Source of the DNA: Hyphomicrobium sp.
GTDB lineage: Bacteria > Pseudomonadota > Alphaproteobacteria > Rhizobiales > Hyphomicrobiaceae
Assembly: GCA_002928955.1 (NCBI GenBank)
Contig: PERT01000003.1
Location: forward strand, 35,781-99,780
DNA length: 64,000 nucleotides
Reading direction: 5' to 3'
The notes beneath the pieces are model-generated. The model was not told the DNA's origin, did not search any database, and saw only the letters and a program-made list of their open reading frames with translations. Positions 27,306 to 36,902 of this stretch are shown in pieces. The position numbers and the translations under genes were made by a program. Within the stretch, counting starts at the first letter, position 1. The number at the start of each line of letters is the position of its first letter.

Positions 27306-28517
27306 CTAAACGATGAGCGAACCCGACGAGACGAGGTCATCGAGGTCGAGACCTTGAACGCCTTGCAGAAGCACGACATCGACGAAGTATCCAGCGCCGA
27401 CGTCAGCCGAAACCATGGTGCCCGCGGCGGTCGTCGTGACACGAACGTTTTGCTCCAGGCCCGACGGATCGAGACCAGTGAGCAGCCGCGAGAAGTCGAG
27501 CCGGTCTCCAGCGCCGAAATCCGTGATGACGTCGAATCCGGCTCGCGTGCCGTCGTCGGCGAGGACGTCCGATCGGAGCCAGGCGAACGTATCGTTTCCG
27601 GCCGAAAAGCCGTTGCGGAACTGGCCGCCGGACAACACGTCATCGCCGCGTCCACCCATGACGAGGTCGTTGCCGCCGTCACCGTAGATACGGTCATTGC
27701 CGTCGCCACCAGAGATGGTGTCGTGTCCGCCGCCGCCGAACACGCCGTCGCTGCCGTTTCCGCCGCTGATCTGGTCGTTGCCAAGGCCGCCGTTCAGCTG
27801 GTCGTCACCTTCGCCGCCATTGAGCACGTCCACGCCCGTCTGGCCGTCAAGCACGTCGTTGCCAGTCCCGCCTTCGAGCACGTCGTCGCCAGTTCCGCCG
27901 TAGAGAGAGTCGCGGCCATTGCCGCCATCGAGCCGGTCATTTCCGTCGGATCCGTCGAGGCGGTCGTCGCCATCGCCGCCGACGAGAATGTCAGAGCCCG
28001 TTCCACCGGTCAGCGTATCGTTGCCGAGGCCACCATCGAGATGGTCATCGCCCGCCTCGCCGAAAAGCGTGTCGTTCCCGTCGCCGCCGAGCAAACCGTC
28101 GGCTCCGGCGCCGCCGAAAAGCTGGTCGTCGCCGGTTCCGCCGTCGAGGCTGTCGTTGCCGTTGCCGCCGTTCAGGGTGTCATTGCCCTCGCCGCCGAAC
28201 AGCCGGTCGTTGCCGTTGCCGCCATCCAACCGGTCGTTGCCTCCGTCGCCGTGGAGAAAGTCATCGCCGTTGCCGCCGTCGAACTGGTCGGCGTCACCGC
28301 CACCCCAGATGCTGTCGTTGCCGTTGCCGCCGTGGATCGTATCGCGTCCCGCGTCGCCGATCAGGGCATCGGCCAGGTTGCCGCCGTTGATGCGGTCGTC
28401 GCCTGCGTTTCCGTAGATGACATTGACACGGTTGGGATCTCCGACGATCTGATCGTGGGTCAAGGTGCCGTCGATGCGGCGGCCGGAGACCGGCTTTGAA
28501 TTCAGGTAGACAACCAT
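27306..28517 (-). CDS. RTX calcium-binding protein 1, predicted type I secretion substrate
   Basis: 403 aa from ATG at 28517; the frame can be extended to a TTG at 28571, but those residues are basic and unlike a start. Nearly the whole protein is made of about 28 nonapeptide repeats of the GGxGxDxUx kind (for example [18 protein letters not shown]), which fold into a Ca2+-filled parallel beta roll outside the cell. The last ~90 residues form the C-terminal targeting module shared with the three other RTX proteins here: [14 protein letters not shown] followed by [11 protein letters not shown] and a hydrophobic end. No catalytic domain is visible. It is the first gene of the operon that continues with the ABC transporter, adaptor and lyase-like protein. 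Confidence 0.9.
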   Translation of the reverse strand: MVVYLNSKPVSGRRIDGTLTHDQIVGDPNRVNVIYGNAGDDRINGGNLADALIGDAGRDTIHGGNGNDSIWGGGDADQFDGGNGDDFLHGDGGNDRLDGGNGNDRLFGGEGNDTLNGGNGNDSLDGGTGDDQLFGGAGADGLLGGDGNDTLFGEAGDDHLDGGLGNDTLTGGTGSDILVGGDGDDRLDGSDGNDRLDGGNGRDSLYGGTGDDVLEGGTGNDVLDGQTGVDVLNGGEGDDQLNGGLGNDQISGGNGSDGVFGGGGHDTISGGDGNDRIYGDGGNDLVMGGRGDDVLSGGQFRNGFSAGNDTFAWLRSDVLADDGTRAGFDVITDFGAGDRLDFSRLLTGLDPSGLEQNVRVTTTAAGTMVSADVGAGYFVDVVLLQGVQGLDLDDLVSSGSLIV

Positions 28518-28725
28518 ACGCACACACTTTCTTCGTTCACGTTGGCTCCCAATCGGGATCACCGTGGTCAAGAACGTCTACGACGGTCCGAAGGCCGCCG
28601 GTGTGCATGCCGAGCCTTCTGAAACAGGGCGCGGCGTAAATCCACACCCTCTCGTATTAACCAAACTGTCTTAAGGATATCCTAACCGTGGGTACTGAAT
28701 CCGACCGGCCGTCGTCGTCGAACGA

Positions 28726-29757
28726 TCAGGTCAGGAGCAAGCCGCTTGCCAGCAAATCACCGGCCGCCTGGCCGTGAACGCCATCAAGCGTCACCACGTC
28801 TACGAACCCAGCCGTTGTCCTGACCGAGATCGTTGAGCCGTCCGCGCCGTCGGCTACCTGCACGACATCGCCGATGCTCGCCCACGTCTTGCCCTTCAGG
28901 AAGTCTCGGATATCGAGCTTGTCGCCGGTTGCGAAATCGGTGATGCGATCGACGCCTAGCGATCCGCCTACGTCTTTCTTGAAGTACACGAACGTGTCGT
29001 CACCCGCGCCGCCCGTCAGGGTATCCGCGCCGCCGAGGCTGCGGATTACGTCGTTGCCGCCGCCACCCAGAATCGCTTCGGCCAACTTGCTGCCCTTAAT
29101 GGTGTCTGCAAATGTCGAACCCACTAGGCTTTCGATCCCATAAACGGAGTCGGTGCCCGTGCTCGCTCCTGTGATCGTGTGCTTGGACAGGTCGATGGTC
29201 AACGCCGATGTGGCCGTTGTATAGTCGAGTGTATCGAAGCCAGACCCACCGTTGATGAAGTCGTTTCCCGCGTCCGACGAAAAAAAGTCGTTGCCGCTGT
29301 CACCGAAGAGACTGTCGTCACCGGTGCCGCCGAAGATCCGGTCGTCGTTCTTGCCGCCGCGAATCGTATCGTTACCGCCGTCACCGAAGAGGCTGTCGTT
29401 GCCGTCGTTGCCGAAGATCGTATCGTTGTTGCCGCCGCCGAACACGCCGTCGTTTCCGGTGCCCCCGGAAATCACATCGTCGCCGGCATCGCCAACCAGG
29501 GTGTCGTTGCCAGCCCCGCCAAAAAGGCTGTCATTTCCGGCATCTCCGAAGAGTCTGTCTACTCCGGCATTGCCGTAGATCAGGTCATTGCCGCCATTGC
29601 CGTTGATGCGGTCGTCGCCGTTGCCACCGCGTACATCATCGGAGCCGTCGCCAGCGGTGACGATGTCGTTGCCATCGCCAGCCTGAATCAATTCCTGAAG
29701 TGTGGAGCCGGCAATTGTGTCGGAAATCGCAGTGCCCTTGATCGTAGTGAATGCCAT
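28726..29757 (-). CDS. RTX calcium-binding protein 2, predicted type I secretion substrate
   Basis: 343 aa. It begins MAFTTIKGTAISDTIAGSTL, without a signal peptide. About fifteen RTX nonapeptides follow (GGAGNDTLVGDAGDDVIS type), then a degenerate repeat region (FDTLDYTTATSALTIDLSK) common in such proteins, and a C-terminal targeting module: DRITDFATGDKLDIRDFLKG, later FVDVVTLDGVHG and a hydrophobic end LLLT. Probably a monocistronic gene ahead of the RTX1-T1SS operon; 208 bases separate it from the RTX1 start. Composition and repeat phase match the neighbouring RTX genes, suggesting duplication within the locus. Confidence 0.9.
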   Translation of the reverse strand: MAFTTIKGTAISDTIAGSTLQELIQAGDGNDIVTAGDGSDDVRGGNGDDRINGNGGNDLIYGNAGVDRLFGDAGNDSLFGGAGNDTLVGDAGDDVISGGTGNDGVFGGGNNDTIFGNDGNDSLFGDGGNDTIRGGKNDDRIFGGTGDDSLFGDSGNDFFSSDAGNDFINGGSGFDTLDYTTATSALTIDLSKHTITGASTGTDSVYGIESLVGSTFADTIKGSKLAEAILGGGGNDVIRSLGGADTLTGGAGDDTFVYFKKDVGGSLGVDRITDFATGDKLDIRDFLKGKTWASIGDVVQVADGADGSTISVRTTAGFVDVVTLDGVHGQAAGDLLASGLLLT

Positions 29758-29902
29758 ATTCTACTCCAATGCGACACATCGTGGCCGCCTACTCTGCTGG
29801 TTCGGAATAGAATGGAGTCGAAAAATTTAGATTCCGCGTCAAGTCACAAGCAAAATTAAATCGATTTGAAGGTACGTGCGGACTTATTCGGAAGAAAAAG
29901 GA

Positions 29903-29935
29903 AAAAATGGCGCGAACCGCTCCCTGGTTCGCGCC
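29903..29935 (-). terminator. Terminator after RTX gene 3
   Basis: GGCGCGAACC (29909-29918) and GGTTCGCGCC (29926-29935) form a perfect ten-base stem with a seven-base loop, followed on the minus strand by six T. It lies about 60 bases past the RTX3 stop codon and separates RTX3 from RTX2 transcription. Confidence 0.85.
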
Positions 29936-29992
29936 AATCCGGGAGCTCCGCCGCGCCCTCGCGACAAACTCCCGTAACACGCTTCATGTGCA

Positions 29993-31144
29993 TCAGTAGA
30001 GGAAAATGCCGTCTGCGGCCAGCAGGTCGACATCGGTGGCCTGGAAGCCCGATAGCTTTACGACATCGACGAAAGTGTCGCCGAATTTCACCGCGACGGT
30101 CGTATCGCTACCGCCGACCGTCAACCTGATGACATCGCTTGCGGCGCCGGGGTTCGTCTTGACGAAATCATGGAGATCAATCCTGTCCGACGTGCCGAAA
30201 TCGATAATCGTGTCGACGCCGAGGTGCTGGCCATCGAGCAGCAGATCCTTGACCAGGAACTCGTAAAGGTCGCTACCGCTTCCGCCCCTGTACGTGTCCT
30301 CGCCGCCTCGGCCGCGGAAATAATCGTTGCCGTCGCCTCCTTCGAGGGTGTTGGCCTTGCCGTCGCCCGCAAGCGTGTCGTCGAAGGCCGTGCCGATCGC
30401 CCTCTCGAAGCCGCTCAGGATATCCTGAACTTGGGTGCCGTCGGCGAGGAAGGTGTCGGCAAGACCACCATGGATATCGATGAAAATCGCATTGGAGTGA
30501 AGCGAGAAGTCGATCGTGTCGAAATCGGCACCGCCCTCGAAGTTATCGGCGCCTGCGCCGGCGACCACAGTGTCGTTGCCGGTGCCGCCATCCACGGTAT
30601 CGTCGCCATCACCGTCTTCGATCCGGTCCGCACCCGAGGACCCGGTCAGCCAATCACTGCCAACGTCTCCATAGATCCGGTCATCGCCGCTCTGGCCGTT
30701 GAGCACATCGTCGCCGTCGCCTCCGAACAGTACGTCGTCACCGCCTCCGCCAAGCAGCTGGTCGATGCCATTGTCGCCGAATATCGTATCGTTGTCGGCG
30801 CCACCATCGAGGAAGTCGTGGCCGTCCCCGCCGACAAGAACATCATTGCCCGTGCTGCCGCTCAGCGAATCGTTGCCATGGCCGCCATCCAATCTGTCGC
30901 GACCGCCCTCGCCCTTCAGCACGTCGTTACCCGCACCGCCAACAATCACGTCGTTGCCGAGATTGCCGTTGATGAAATCGTCGCCGTCGTCACCGCGGAG
31001 CGTATCATTGCCGTCGCCACCATGGAGCCTGTCATTGCCGTCGTCGCCAGAGATGTCGTCATCGCCCAGATCACCCATGATCAGATCCTGGAGCGTCGTG
31101 CCTGTCAGTCGATCGTTACCCGTTGTCCCCGAAATCGTCGCCAT
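29993..31144 (-). CDS. RTX calcium-binding protein 3, predicted type I secretion substrate
   Basis: 383 aa. N-terminus MATISGTTGNDRLTGTTLQD without signal peptide. About twenty RTX nonapeptides, then a non-repeat insertion (DTIDFSLHSNAIFIDIHGGL) and a second short RTX block. The C-terminal targeting module reads DTIIDFGTSDRIDLHDFVKT, later FVDVVKLSGFQ, ending in hydrophobic IFLY. It lacks an enzymatic domain. Flanked on both sides by regions with terminators, so it is likely transcribed alone. Confidence 0.9.
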   Translation of the reverse strand: MATISGTTGNDRLTGTTLQDLIMGDLGDDDISGDDGNDRLHGGDGNDTLRGDDGDDFINGNLGNDVIVGGAGNDVLKGEGGRDRLDGGHGNDSLSGSTGNDVLVGGDGHDFLDGGADNDTIFGDNGIDQLLGGGGDDVLFGGDGDDVLNGQSGDDRIYGDVGSDWLTGSSGADRIEDGDGDDTVDGGTGNDTVVAGAGADNFEGGADFDTIDFSLHSNAIFIDIHGGLADTFLADGTQVQDILSGFERAIGTAFDDTLAGDGKANTLEGGDGNDYFRGRGGEDTYRGGSGSDLYEFLVKDLLLDGQHLGVDTIIDFGTSDRIDLHDFVKTNPGAASDVIRLTVGGSDTTVAVKFGDTFVDVVKLSGFQATDVDLLAADGIFLY

Positions 31145-31416
31145 TGGCTACTCCCTTCTCAAGTATCCGCCGCAATCCCGATCCGTACCCCGCCGCGCAC
31201 CTGACCGCACGGCAGCGCTCTGCAATCGCTCGGGTCTCACACCAATTTCGAGGAAAATTTCCCGATACTATGCATCTAAACGATCATCCTCGATTATGAT
31301 CTTATCAACGACACATTGAGGCCACGTATATGCTCTGCCGAAAATGCTTCGTGTATTTCTTTCAAATTGTTCGAATTTAATATTTCTATTTCACCTTATG
31401 CGGATTCGAACAAAAT

Positions 31417-31447
31417 AAAAAAGGCACTGGAATGCTGTTCCAGCGCC
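31417..31447 (-). terminator. Terminator after RTX gene 4
   Basis: GGCACTGGAA (31423-31432) pairs with TTCCAGCGCC (31438-31447) with one G-T pair and a five-base loop. On the minus strand the stem is followed by a six-base T-run. It lies about 185 bases after the RTX4 stop. Confidence 0.8.
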
Positions 31448-31584
31448 TTTCAAGTTTGAGTCCTGCAGGAAAACGGGAAAGACTGCGCAATTCTCGGTGT
31501 TTGGGAGCGCGATATCCCTAAATAAGAGATCGCTATTGCTCATTGACGTTGAATGTTGCCAATCGAACGGCGAGTGGCGGGGGC

Positions 31585-31618
31585 GGGCGGCGGCGCCCTG
31601 AGGGGGTAACCGCCGCCC
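31585..31618. repeat. GC-rich hairpin next to the RTX4 stop codon
   Basis: GGGCGGCGG (31585-31593) and CCGCCGCCC (31610-31618) form a perfect nine-base stem about 14 bases past the RTX4 stop. It has no T-run, so it may protect the mRNA 3' end or work together with the terminator further down. Confidence 0.45.
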
Positions 31619-31631
31619 TGCTATCCGAGCG

Positions 31632-33377
31632 TCAGCTCAGGATAAGTCCGTTGGCAAGCAGATCGTTGGACTGAACGCCGTCGAGTGTGACGACATCCAC
31701 GAACACGTCGCCTTGCCTCACCGAAACGGTCGTGCCCTTGTCGTTGTCTCCAAACTTCACCGTATCCCGCGGCGACAACCCCTTCAGCAACGCGCTGAGG
31801 TCGAGGCGATCATCCTTGGAGAAGTCGGTGATGTGGTCGACGCCCGTGCCAAGGTCCTTGGCAAGCCAGACGAAGGTGTCCTTGCCGGCTCCGCCCGTCA
31901 GGGTGTCGGCGCCGCCCAGGCCGCGGATGACGTCGTCACCGTCGCCGCCGACGAAAACGTCATTGTTCTTGGAGCCCTTGTAGGTGTCGGCGAACGCCGA
32001 TCCCACAACGTTCTCGACCGACTTGAACGTATCGGTCCCTTGGCCGGTGGCCGAGCTCTTCGAGACGTCGATTGTGATGCCGGCCCTCGCATTCGAGAAG
32101 TCGAGCGTATCGAAGCCAGACCCGCCATCGTAGGTGTCGTTGCCGAGACCGTCGTTCAAGGTGTCGTTGCCCGAACCGCCGCTCACCACATCATCGCCAT
32201 CGCCACCGGACAGAGTGTCATTGCCGGAGTTGCCAGACAGGGTGTCCTTGCCAACGCCGCCACGGATGTCGTCATCGCCACTTTCGCCGGACAGGACGTC
32301 GTCGCCATTGCCGCCAAAGACCCTGTCGTTGCCATTGCCGCCGCTGACCTTGTCGTCGCCAGCGCCGCCGCGAAGGACGTCATTGCCCGAGTTGCCCCAG
32401 ACCTGATCGGCGCCCTGGCCGCCCGAAACCACGTCGTCTCCCGCAAGGCCGAAAAGCTTGTCGTTACCGAGGCCGCCGGTGATCGTATCATTGTCGGTTG
32501 CGGTCGCGGGCTTGGTGGCTTCTTTTGCCAACAGGGCAGCATTGGTCTGACCGATGTCGAAGCGGAACACGCTGTCGTCGTAGTCCTTGTCGCCGCCCTT
32601 CCAAAGATCTTCGAAGCCAATCTCGACCGAGCCGTCGATCACCTTTACTTCGCCGGTTGCGTGCTTGAAATTGTCTCCATTGAGGCCAGCCTCGGCCCCA
32701 CCGAACGAGTGGAAGATCGACTTGCCGTACTGCGAGGTGATGACCGTCGACACGCCTTTGTCACTCTCGTGCACGAGTTTCAACTCGCCGCCCGCGTTGA
32801 CGTTTCCGGCCTTTCCATCGGCGCCGACGAACTTGAAGCTGCCCTTGGTGTCGGCGAGCAGCTTGTCCACGCCCTTCTGCGAATAGCCGTTGGGCACCAC
32901 AAAGAACCCGACGCGATCGCCGCCCTTCAGATCCACATCGACCGAACTCGAGCCCCCGACCAGGTCGCCGCCTGAGCCTTTGGCCGACGCGTTCGCGAAC
33001 AAGACCTCGACGTCGTAGACCGAGCCGTCGGACGCGATCTTGTAAAATCCGAGGGTGTTCTTGAAGCCAGCGGACTCACTGAGGAACGTTACTTTTCCAG
33101 TGACGTCCTCGTGGATCACCAACTTGTTCAGGTCCACCGTGCCACCGACCGAGGCGGAACCGAACACGATGTCGTCACCGGCCTCGCCAGCCAATGTATC
33201 GTCGCCGCCGCCACCGTGAATCCTGTCGTTACCTGCGCCACCGTTCAGCTTGTCGCTGCCACCCTCACCGAAGATCAAATTGGCATGCTCGTCGCCCTGA
33301 AACGTGTCCTTGATGCCGGTGCCGATGAAGGTATCATCGTGGTCGGCAGCGGCTTTTTCGTCCGATTTCTCACTCAT
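31632..33377 (-). CDS. RTX protein 4 with DUF4114 domain, predicted type I secretion substrate
   Basis: 581 aa. A short RTX block (residues ~30-75) is followed by about 200 residues resembling DUF4114: GFYKIASDGSVYDVEVLFAN, DRVGFFVVPNGYS, and VEIGFEDLWKGGDKDYDDSV with its conserved acidic end. DUF4114 is a beta domain seen in secreted proteins of unknown role. A second RTX block (~295-425) follows, then FDTLDFSNARAGITIDVSK and the shared C-terminal module DHITDFSKDDRLDLSALLKG with FVDVVTLDGVQ. It is the largest RTX protein here and the only one with a recognisable extra domain, which might mediate adhesion or matrix binding; that role is inferred. Confidence 0.9.
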   Translation of the reverse strand: MSEKSDEKAAADHDDTFIGTGIKDTFQGDEHANLIFGEGGSDKLNGGAGNDRIHGGGGDDTLAGEAGDDIVFGSASVGGTVDLNKLVIHEDVTGKVTFLSESAGFKNTLGFYKIASDGSVYDVEVLFANASAKGSGGDLVGGSSSVDVDLKGGDRVGFFVVPNGYSQKGVDKLLADTKGSFKFVGADGKAGNVNAGGELKLVHESDKGVSTVITSQYGKSIFHSFGGAEAGLNGDNFKHATGEVKVIDGSVEIGFEDLWKGGDKDYDDSVFRFDIGQTNAALLAKEATKPATATDNDTITGGLGNDKLFGLAGDDVVSGGQGADQVWGNSGNDVLRGGAGDDKVSGGNGNDRVFGGNGDDVLSGESGDDDIRGGVGKDTLSGNSGNDTLSGGDGDDVVSGGSGNDTLNDGLGNDTYDGGSGFDTLDFSNARAGITIDVSKSSATGQGTDTFKSVENVVGSAFADTYKGSKNNDVFVGGDGDDVIRGLGGADTLTGGAGKDTFVWLAKDLGTGVDHITDFSKDDRLDLSALLKGLSPRDTVKFGDNDKGTTVSVRQGDVFVDVVTLDGVQSNDLLANGLILS

Positions 33378-33717
33378 CGCACTCTCCTCATCGGCTCACG
33401 TACTTCGACCGTGAGCGAAATTTGACCACCGTTCGCCGTAAGGGCATATCACGGCCATTAGGCGCTCCCACACCTGAGCCCGGCAATTTAAACTCTCGAC
33501 CATACTACCCAAAAAAATACAACACTCAGTGCAATATCGAATAGGTTTTCGAACCAAAGTTTATTCAAATCCGATTATATGATTTTATTTCTTGTTCACC
33601 CTAAGCTGTGCGAATCCCAAATTTTCCAGGTGATTGTGAGTGTGGCGGCCTGGTTCAGCGTCCGCCACACATGTTTCAAGTGCAATCGGAAAAGCCCACG
33701 TCAAGCTTTCTGGGCAT
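33378..33717. other. AT-rich intergenic region between algD-like and RTX4 genes
   Basis: 340 bases with clearly lower GC around 33500-33610. It lies upstream of RTX4 and downstream of the algD-like gene, so it should contain the RTX4 promoter. I found no convincing -35/-10 pair with correct spacing and no gene. Confidence 0.45.
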
Positions 33718-35133
33718 TTACCAAGCTATTCCCTGGTAGGTCGGGTCCTGGGGAAGCTCTTTGAACAGGCGCGCGAGATCCAGAACATGCACGCCCGGCC
33801 GGCGACATTTCACGGCAGCGCGAAACTCTTCGGTTGCATGGCTGACAACGACTATGTCGGATCCATCGACCAGTGTCTCTGCATTCGCGACGCATAGTGT
33901 CTCAAGCTTGTCCATCAGCTCGGCCTGCCGCGGAACCGCATGACGCACGTAGTCGATCTGGCCCTGGAGCAGCGGTCCGAAGTCGAGGTTCGGATCGTAG
34001 GCCGTGATCGCCTGGCCACGTGCCAGCATTGCGGCCATCACGTCGAGTGTCGGACTTTCGCGCATGTCATCTGTGCCGGGCTTGAATGTGACGCCGAGAA
34101 ACCCGATCCGCTGTCCTGCGAAAGGCTCCAACAGCTTCACAGCCTCTGCGATGTGCACTTGGTTCGTCGCCAATAGGCTGTCGAAAAGGGGCACGCATAC
34201 GCCGATCTCGCGGGCGATGTGGCCGACCGCCCGGACCTCCTTGGGCAGGCACGATCCGCCGAAGGCGAAACCCGGTTTCAGGTAGTAGGGAGATAGGTTG
34301 AGTTTGAGATCACGGACGAAGATGTTCATCACGTCGTGGCTATCGATGCCGAGCTTCTTGCACATACGGCCAACTTCGTTGCCGAAGGCGACCTTGGTCG
34401 CGTGCCAGACGTTGTCGACGTACTTCACCATCTCGGCAGCTTCGATCGAGGTGAAGATGACTTTCTTGTCGATGGCGGAGTAGATGGCGCTCACGGTGCG
34501 CTCTGCGCGATCGTCGGACGCACCCACCACAGTCTTTGGCGGTTCGAAAAAGTCTGATACGGCTACGCCCTCACGCAGGAACTCCGGATTGAAGCAGACA
34601 CCGAAATCCTGGCCGAGTTTCTTGCCGGACGCCTGCGCTATCTCGGGCACGACGACGTCGAGCGTGGTTCCCGGAGGCACAGAGCAGCGAAGTACGACCA
34701 CATGATAGGTGTCTTTCATGGCGAGCGCTTGGCCGATAGCGCGGCTGGCTTGCCGGACGAAAGTGAAATCGCAGCCACCGTCCTTCGACGTAGGCGTGCC
34801 GACCGAAAGGAAAGTGACATCGGTATCGAGAACAGCGGCGATCAGGTTCTGCGTGGCGTCGATGCGGCCATCGCGCACGCCGTCAGCCAGCAAATCGCCT
34901 AACCGGTCCTCGACAATCGGAGAACGGCCCTCGCGGATCGAGCGAACCTTTTCCATGTTGACGTCGACGCCGACCATCCGAAAGCCCAGGTGCGACAGGC
35001 ACGCCATCGAAACGGCGCCGACGTAGCCGAGGCCAACCACGCTGTTGGCAGGTTTGGTTTGTTCCGCGACGACAATCGACCCGCGCGCATAGCCGACCGC
35101 AGCCTCGTCCCGCAAAGGAGATGCTATATTCAT
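33718..35133 (-). CDS. Nucleotide-sugar 6-dehydrogenase, AlgD-like
   Basis: 471 aa; ATG at 35133 with GGGAG nine bases upstream. A ~30-residue extension precedes the Rossmann motif VVGLGYVGAVSMACLSHLGF. Further family marks: FNPEFLREGVAVSDF, the central EMVKYVDNVWHATKVAFGNE helix, and the active-site Cys in GFAFGGSCLPKEVRA. The family oxidises UDP-glucose, UDP-ManNAc or GDP-mannose in two steps. The sequence style and the alg8/alg44-like neighbours favour a GDP-mannose 6-dehydrogenase giving GDP-mannuronate, though UDP-glucose cannot be excluded by eye. It is the third gene of the leftward alg44-alg8-algD set, the reverse of the Pseudomonas order. Confidence 0.88.
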   Translation of the reverse strand: MNIASPLRDEAAVGYARGSIVVAEQTKPANSVVGLGYVGAVSMACLSHLGFRMVGVDVNMEKVRSIREGRSPIVEDRLGDLLADGVRDGRIDATQNLIAAVLDTDVTFLSVGTPTSKDGGCDFTFVRQASRAIGQALAMKDTYHVVVLRCSVPPGTTLDVVVPEIAQASGKKLGQDFGVCFNPEFLREGVAVSDFFEPPKTVVGASDDRAERTVSAIYSAIDKKVIFTSIEAAEMVKYVDNVWHATKVAFGNEVGRMCKKLGIDSHDVMNIFVRDLKLNLSPYYLKPGFAFGGSCLPKEVRAVGHIAREIGVCVPLFDSLLATNQVHIAEAVKLLEPFAGQRIGFLGVTFKPGTDDMRESPTLDVMAAMLARGQAITAYDPNLDFGPLLQGQIDYVRHAVPRQAELMDKLETLCVANAETLVDGSDIVVVSHATEEFRAAVKCRRPGVHVLDLARLFKELPQDPTYQGIAW

Positions 35134-35291
35134 GATTCTGACGCTCCCGCTTCAGGCTTTTGCCTGCTGATTTTTATCACCCCATACCGGACGCAATCGG
35201 TCAGCACACGGCTGGCGCGCGAAACGGCATAATGTGAGGATGCCTGGGAGAGATGGGTTTCAAATAAAAACAAGAACTAAAATTTTAAGTA

Positions 35292-36890
35292 TCAGGCACC
35301 AAATACGATCTTCAACATGCCCCATGTCGGGACATTCAAAAGGCCTGTATAAATCATGACAACGAGAAACAATGCCGCTACTGACATTCCTGTTAGATAG
35401 GCGGCCATGAATTCGCGGAACACGACGATTCCGGTATTTCCGGAGAACCCCTGCATTTGGTTGCCGCGGTTGGTCCACTTTTGCTTCGCCAGCCGCCACA
35501 TCATGTAAACCTTTACCGCCGCGTTCAACAGCTGATTGGCGTAAAGCGTCCAGATGAAATTAAGGTCGACCCGCGTGGCATACGTGAATAGAACCAGCGA
35601 CAGCAGCATGCGGGTCACTGCGATATAAGTAACGTATGCAGCGAAAAATCCGGCGCCGAGTTTCAAGCTTCCAGCCAGCGCAAGCATCGGTGAGAACAGC
35701 ATTGTCCACATGGCGAGCCGCTGATCGACACAACACCACCAGATGAACAGCGGCATCCGCCCTGGCCCGAGCATGATTGCGCGCTGACCATTGCGCAGCA
35801 TATTGCCGGACCAGCGCCTGAGGTTTTCGACCATACGGCGGTAGCCGGAGCCTTCGACGACCTCGATGGTGGTGCCGCTAGCATCAGGCACATAGGTCAT
35901 CTTCACGCCATGCCTGAGCAGGCTGTACCACGTACTCTTGTCGTCGCCGGATAGGAATCGGAACTGGCCCCATAGCCAATGCTCGAGAAAATCCGCTTCC
36001 TGCAGCCTGATGAACTCATGACTGACGATGTGCGTCGCGCGGAACACGGAAAAACGGCCTGTGAGTGTCAGGACTCGATTGGATAGCGCGTGGCTCTGCA
36101 TAGCCATCCGTCGCTGTGCAAAGCGCATGTTGAGCCACGACTGCATCCATTTAGGACCGCGCACCAGCACGTGCTCGTCGGTCGTCAGCGCGTGCAGCTC
36201 TGGATCGAGCGCGAACAGCGGGAAGCACTTGCGGATCGCGCCCGGGTGGAGCACGAAGTCGCCATCCATGAAAATTACGAGATCGTCCTTGCCGAGGCCC
36301 GCGCGCGACATGGCGCGAAGAATCAGCGCGATGGCCACGCGCTTGCCCGGCTGGTTCTGGCGGATGATCCGGAGCGTGATATCGAGATCGTTGCCGACCA
36401 GTTTCAGGTGGCGAGCAATCTTCTGCTCGTCAGAAAGCTCACTCGATCCCAACCAGATGGTGGCCGGCACTCCCGCCTCGCGGATTTCCGTGCAGAGCGA
36501 CCGGATGACCGCTTCGGAAATCTCGCGGTGTTCGCGGAACGTGGTCATCTGGACGTGGATGTGGCGCGGTCGCCAGCCCGAGTTCCAAACCTCGGCCGCA
36601 CGGTCACGAGCCTGAGGATAGGTGATGTTTGCGAACACCAGGGCTCGCATCCAGTGATTGAACCACCATAGATAGCGCCAGATGCCGAGAAAGCCGATAA
36701 CGTAGACGAACTCGCGCGCAGCCGGGTCCCAGATCGAGTTCGGGGTGAGCGAAAGTGCGATGAAGCAAACGGCGAAATAGGTCCATATCTGGAGCTGAAC
36801 GCCTGGCGACCATTTTTCGTAAAACGGCAGTGGCACTGCCGGATGGTCAAGCCCTGGTCGATTGGCGGCGGTCATGGGCTCGGGCCACAT
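35292..36890 (-). CDS. Alg8-like membrane glycosyltransferase (mannuronan synthase type)
   Basis: 532 aa. Two N-terminal helices precede a cytoplasmic GT2 domain and four or more C-terminal helices. Catalytic features: VIFMDGDFVL (DxD), the FLSGDDKSTWY segment characteristic of Alg8, and a QxxRW-equivalent NLRRWSGNML. Alg8 polymerises GDP-mannuronate and passes the chain across the inner membrane together with Alg44. Placed 12 bases after the alg44-like gene and 158 bases before the algD-like gene. None of the periplasmic or outer-membrane alginate proteins (AlgK, E, G, X, L, I, J, F) occurs in the window, so polymer identity and export route are open. Confidence 0.88.
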   Translation of the reverse strand: MWPEPMTAANRPGLDHPAVPLPFYEKWSPGVQLQIWTYFAVCFIALSLTPNSIWDPAAREFVYVIGFLGIWRYLWWFNHWMRALVFANITYPQARDRAAEVWNSGWRPRHIHVQMTTFREHREISEAVIRSLCTEIREAGVPATIWLGSSELSDEQKIARHLKLVGNDLDITLRIIRQNQPGKRVAIALILRAMSRAGLGKDDLVIFMDGDFVLHPGAIRKCFPLFALDPELHALTTDEHVLVRGPKWMQSWLNMRFAQRRMAMQSHALSNRVLTLTGRFSVFRATHIVSHEFIRLQEADFLEHWLWGQFRFLSGDDKSTWYSLLRHGVKMTYVPDASGTTIEVVEGSGYRRMVENLRRWSGNMLRNGQRAIMLGPGRMPLFIWWCCVDQRLAMWTMLFSPMLALAGSLKLGAGFFAAYVTYIAVTRMLLSLVLFTYATRVDLNFIWTLYANQLLNAAVKVYMMWRLAKQKWTNRGNQMQGFSGNTGIVVFREFMAAYLTGMSVAALFLVVMIYTGLLNVPTWGMLKIVFGA

Positions 36891-36902
36891 CCAGGTTAGG
36901 CG

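Larger units (their letters stand above)
31145..31631. other. Intergenic region between RTX genes 3 and 4
   Basis: 487 bases, AT-rich between about 31250 and 31430 compared with its surroundings. It holds the RTX4 terminator and a further hairpin (both listed) and, presumably, the RTX3 promoter in the AT-rich part. No gene is supported; a plus-strand frame reaching into it is an antisense shadow of RTX3. Confidence 0.5.

Noticed and set aside
27400..28400. Regularly spaced repeats that could be taken for a CRISPR or tandem DNA array
   Set aside because: Periodicity is 27 bases, corresponding to RTX nonapeptides in a clean reading frame; there are no unique spacers.
27354..28499. 381-codon plus-strand open frame rich in Val/Ala
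   Set aside because: It is the exact antisense of the RTX1 repeats; the repeated GGxGxD codons leave no stops on the other strand. No start signal; similar antisense frames cross the other RTX genes.
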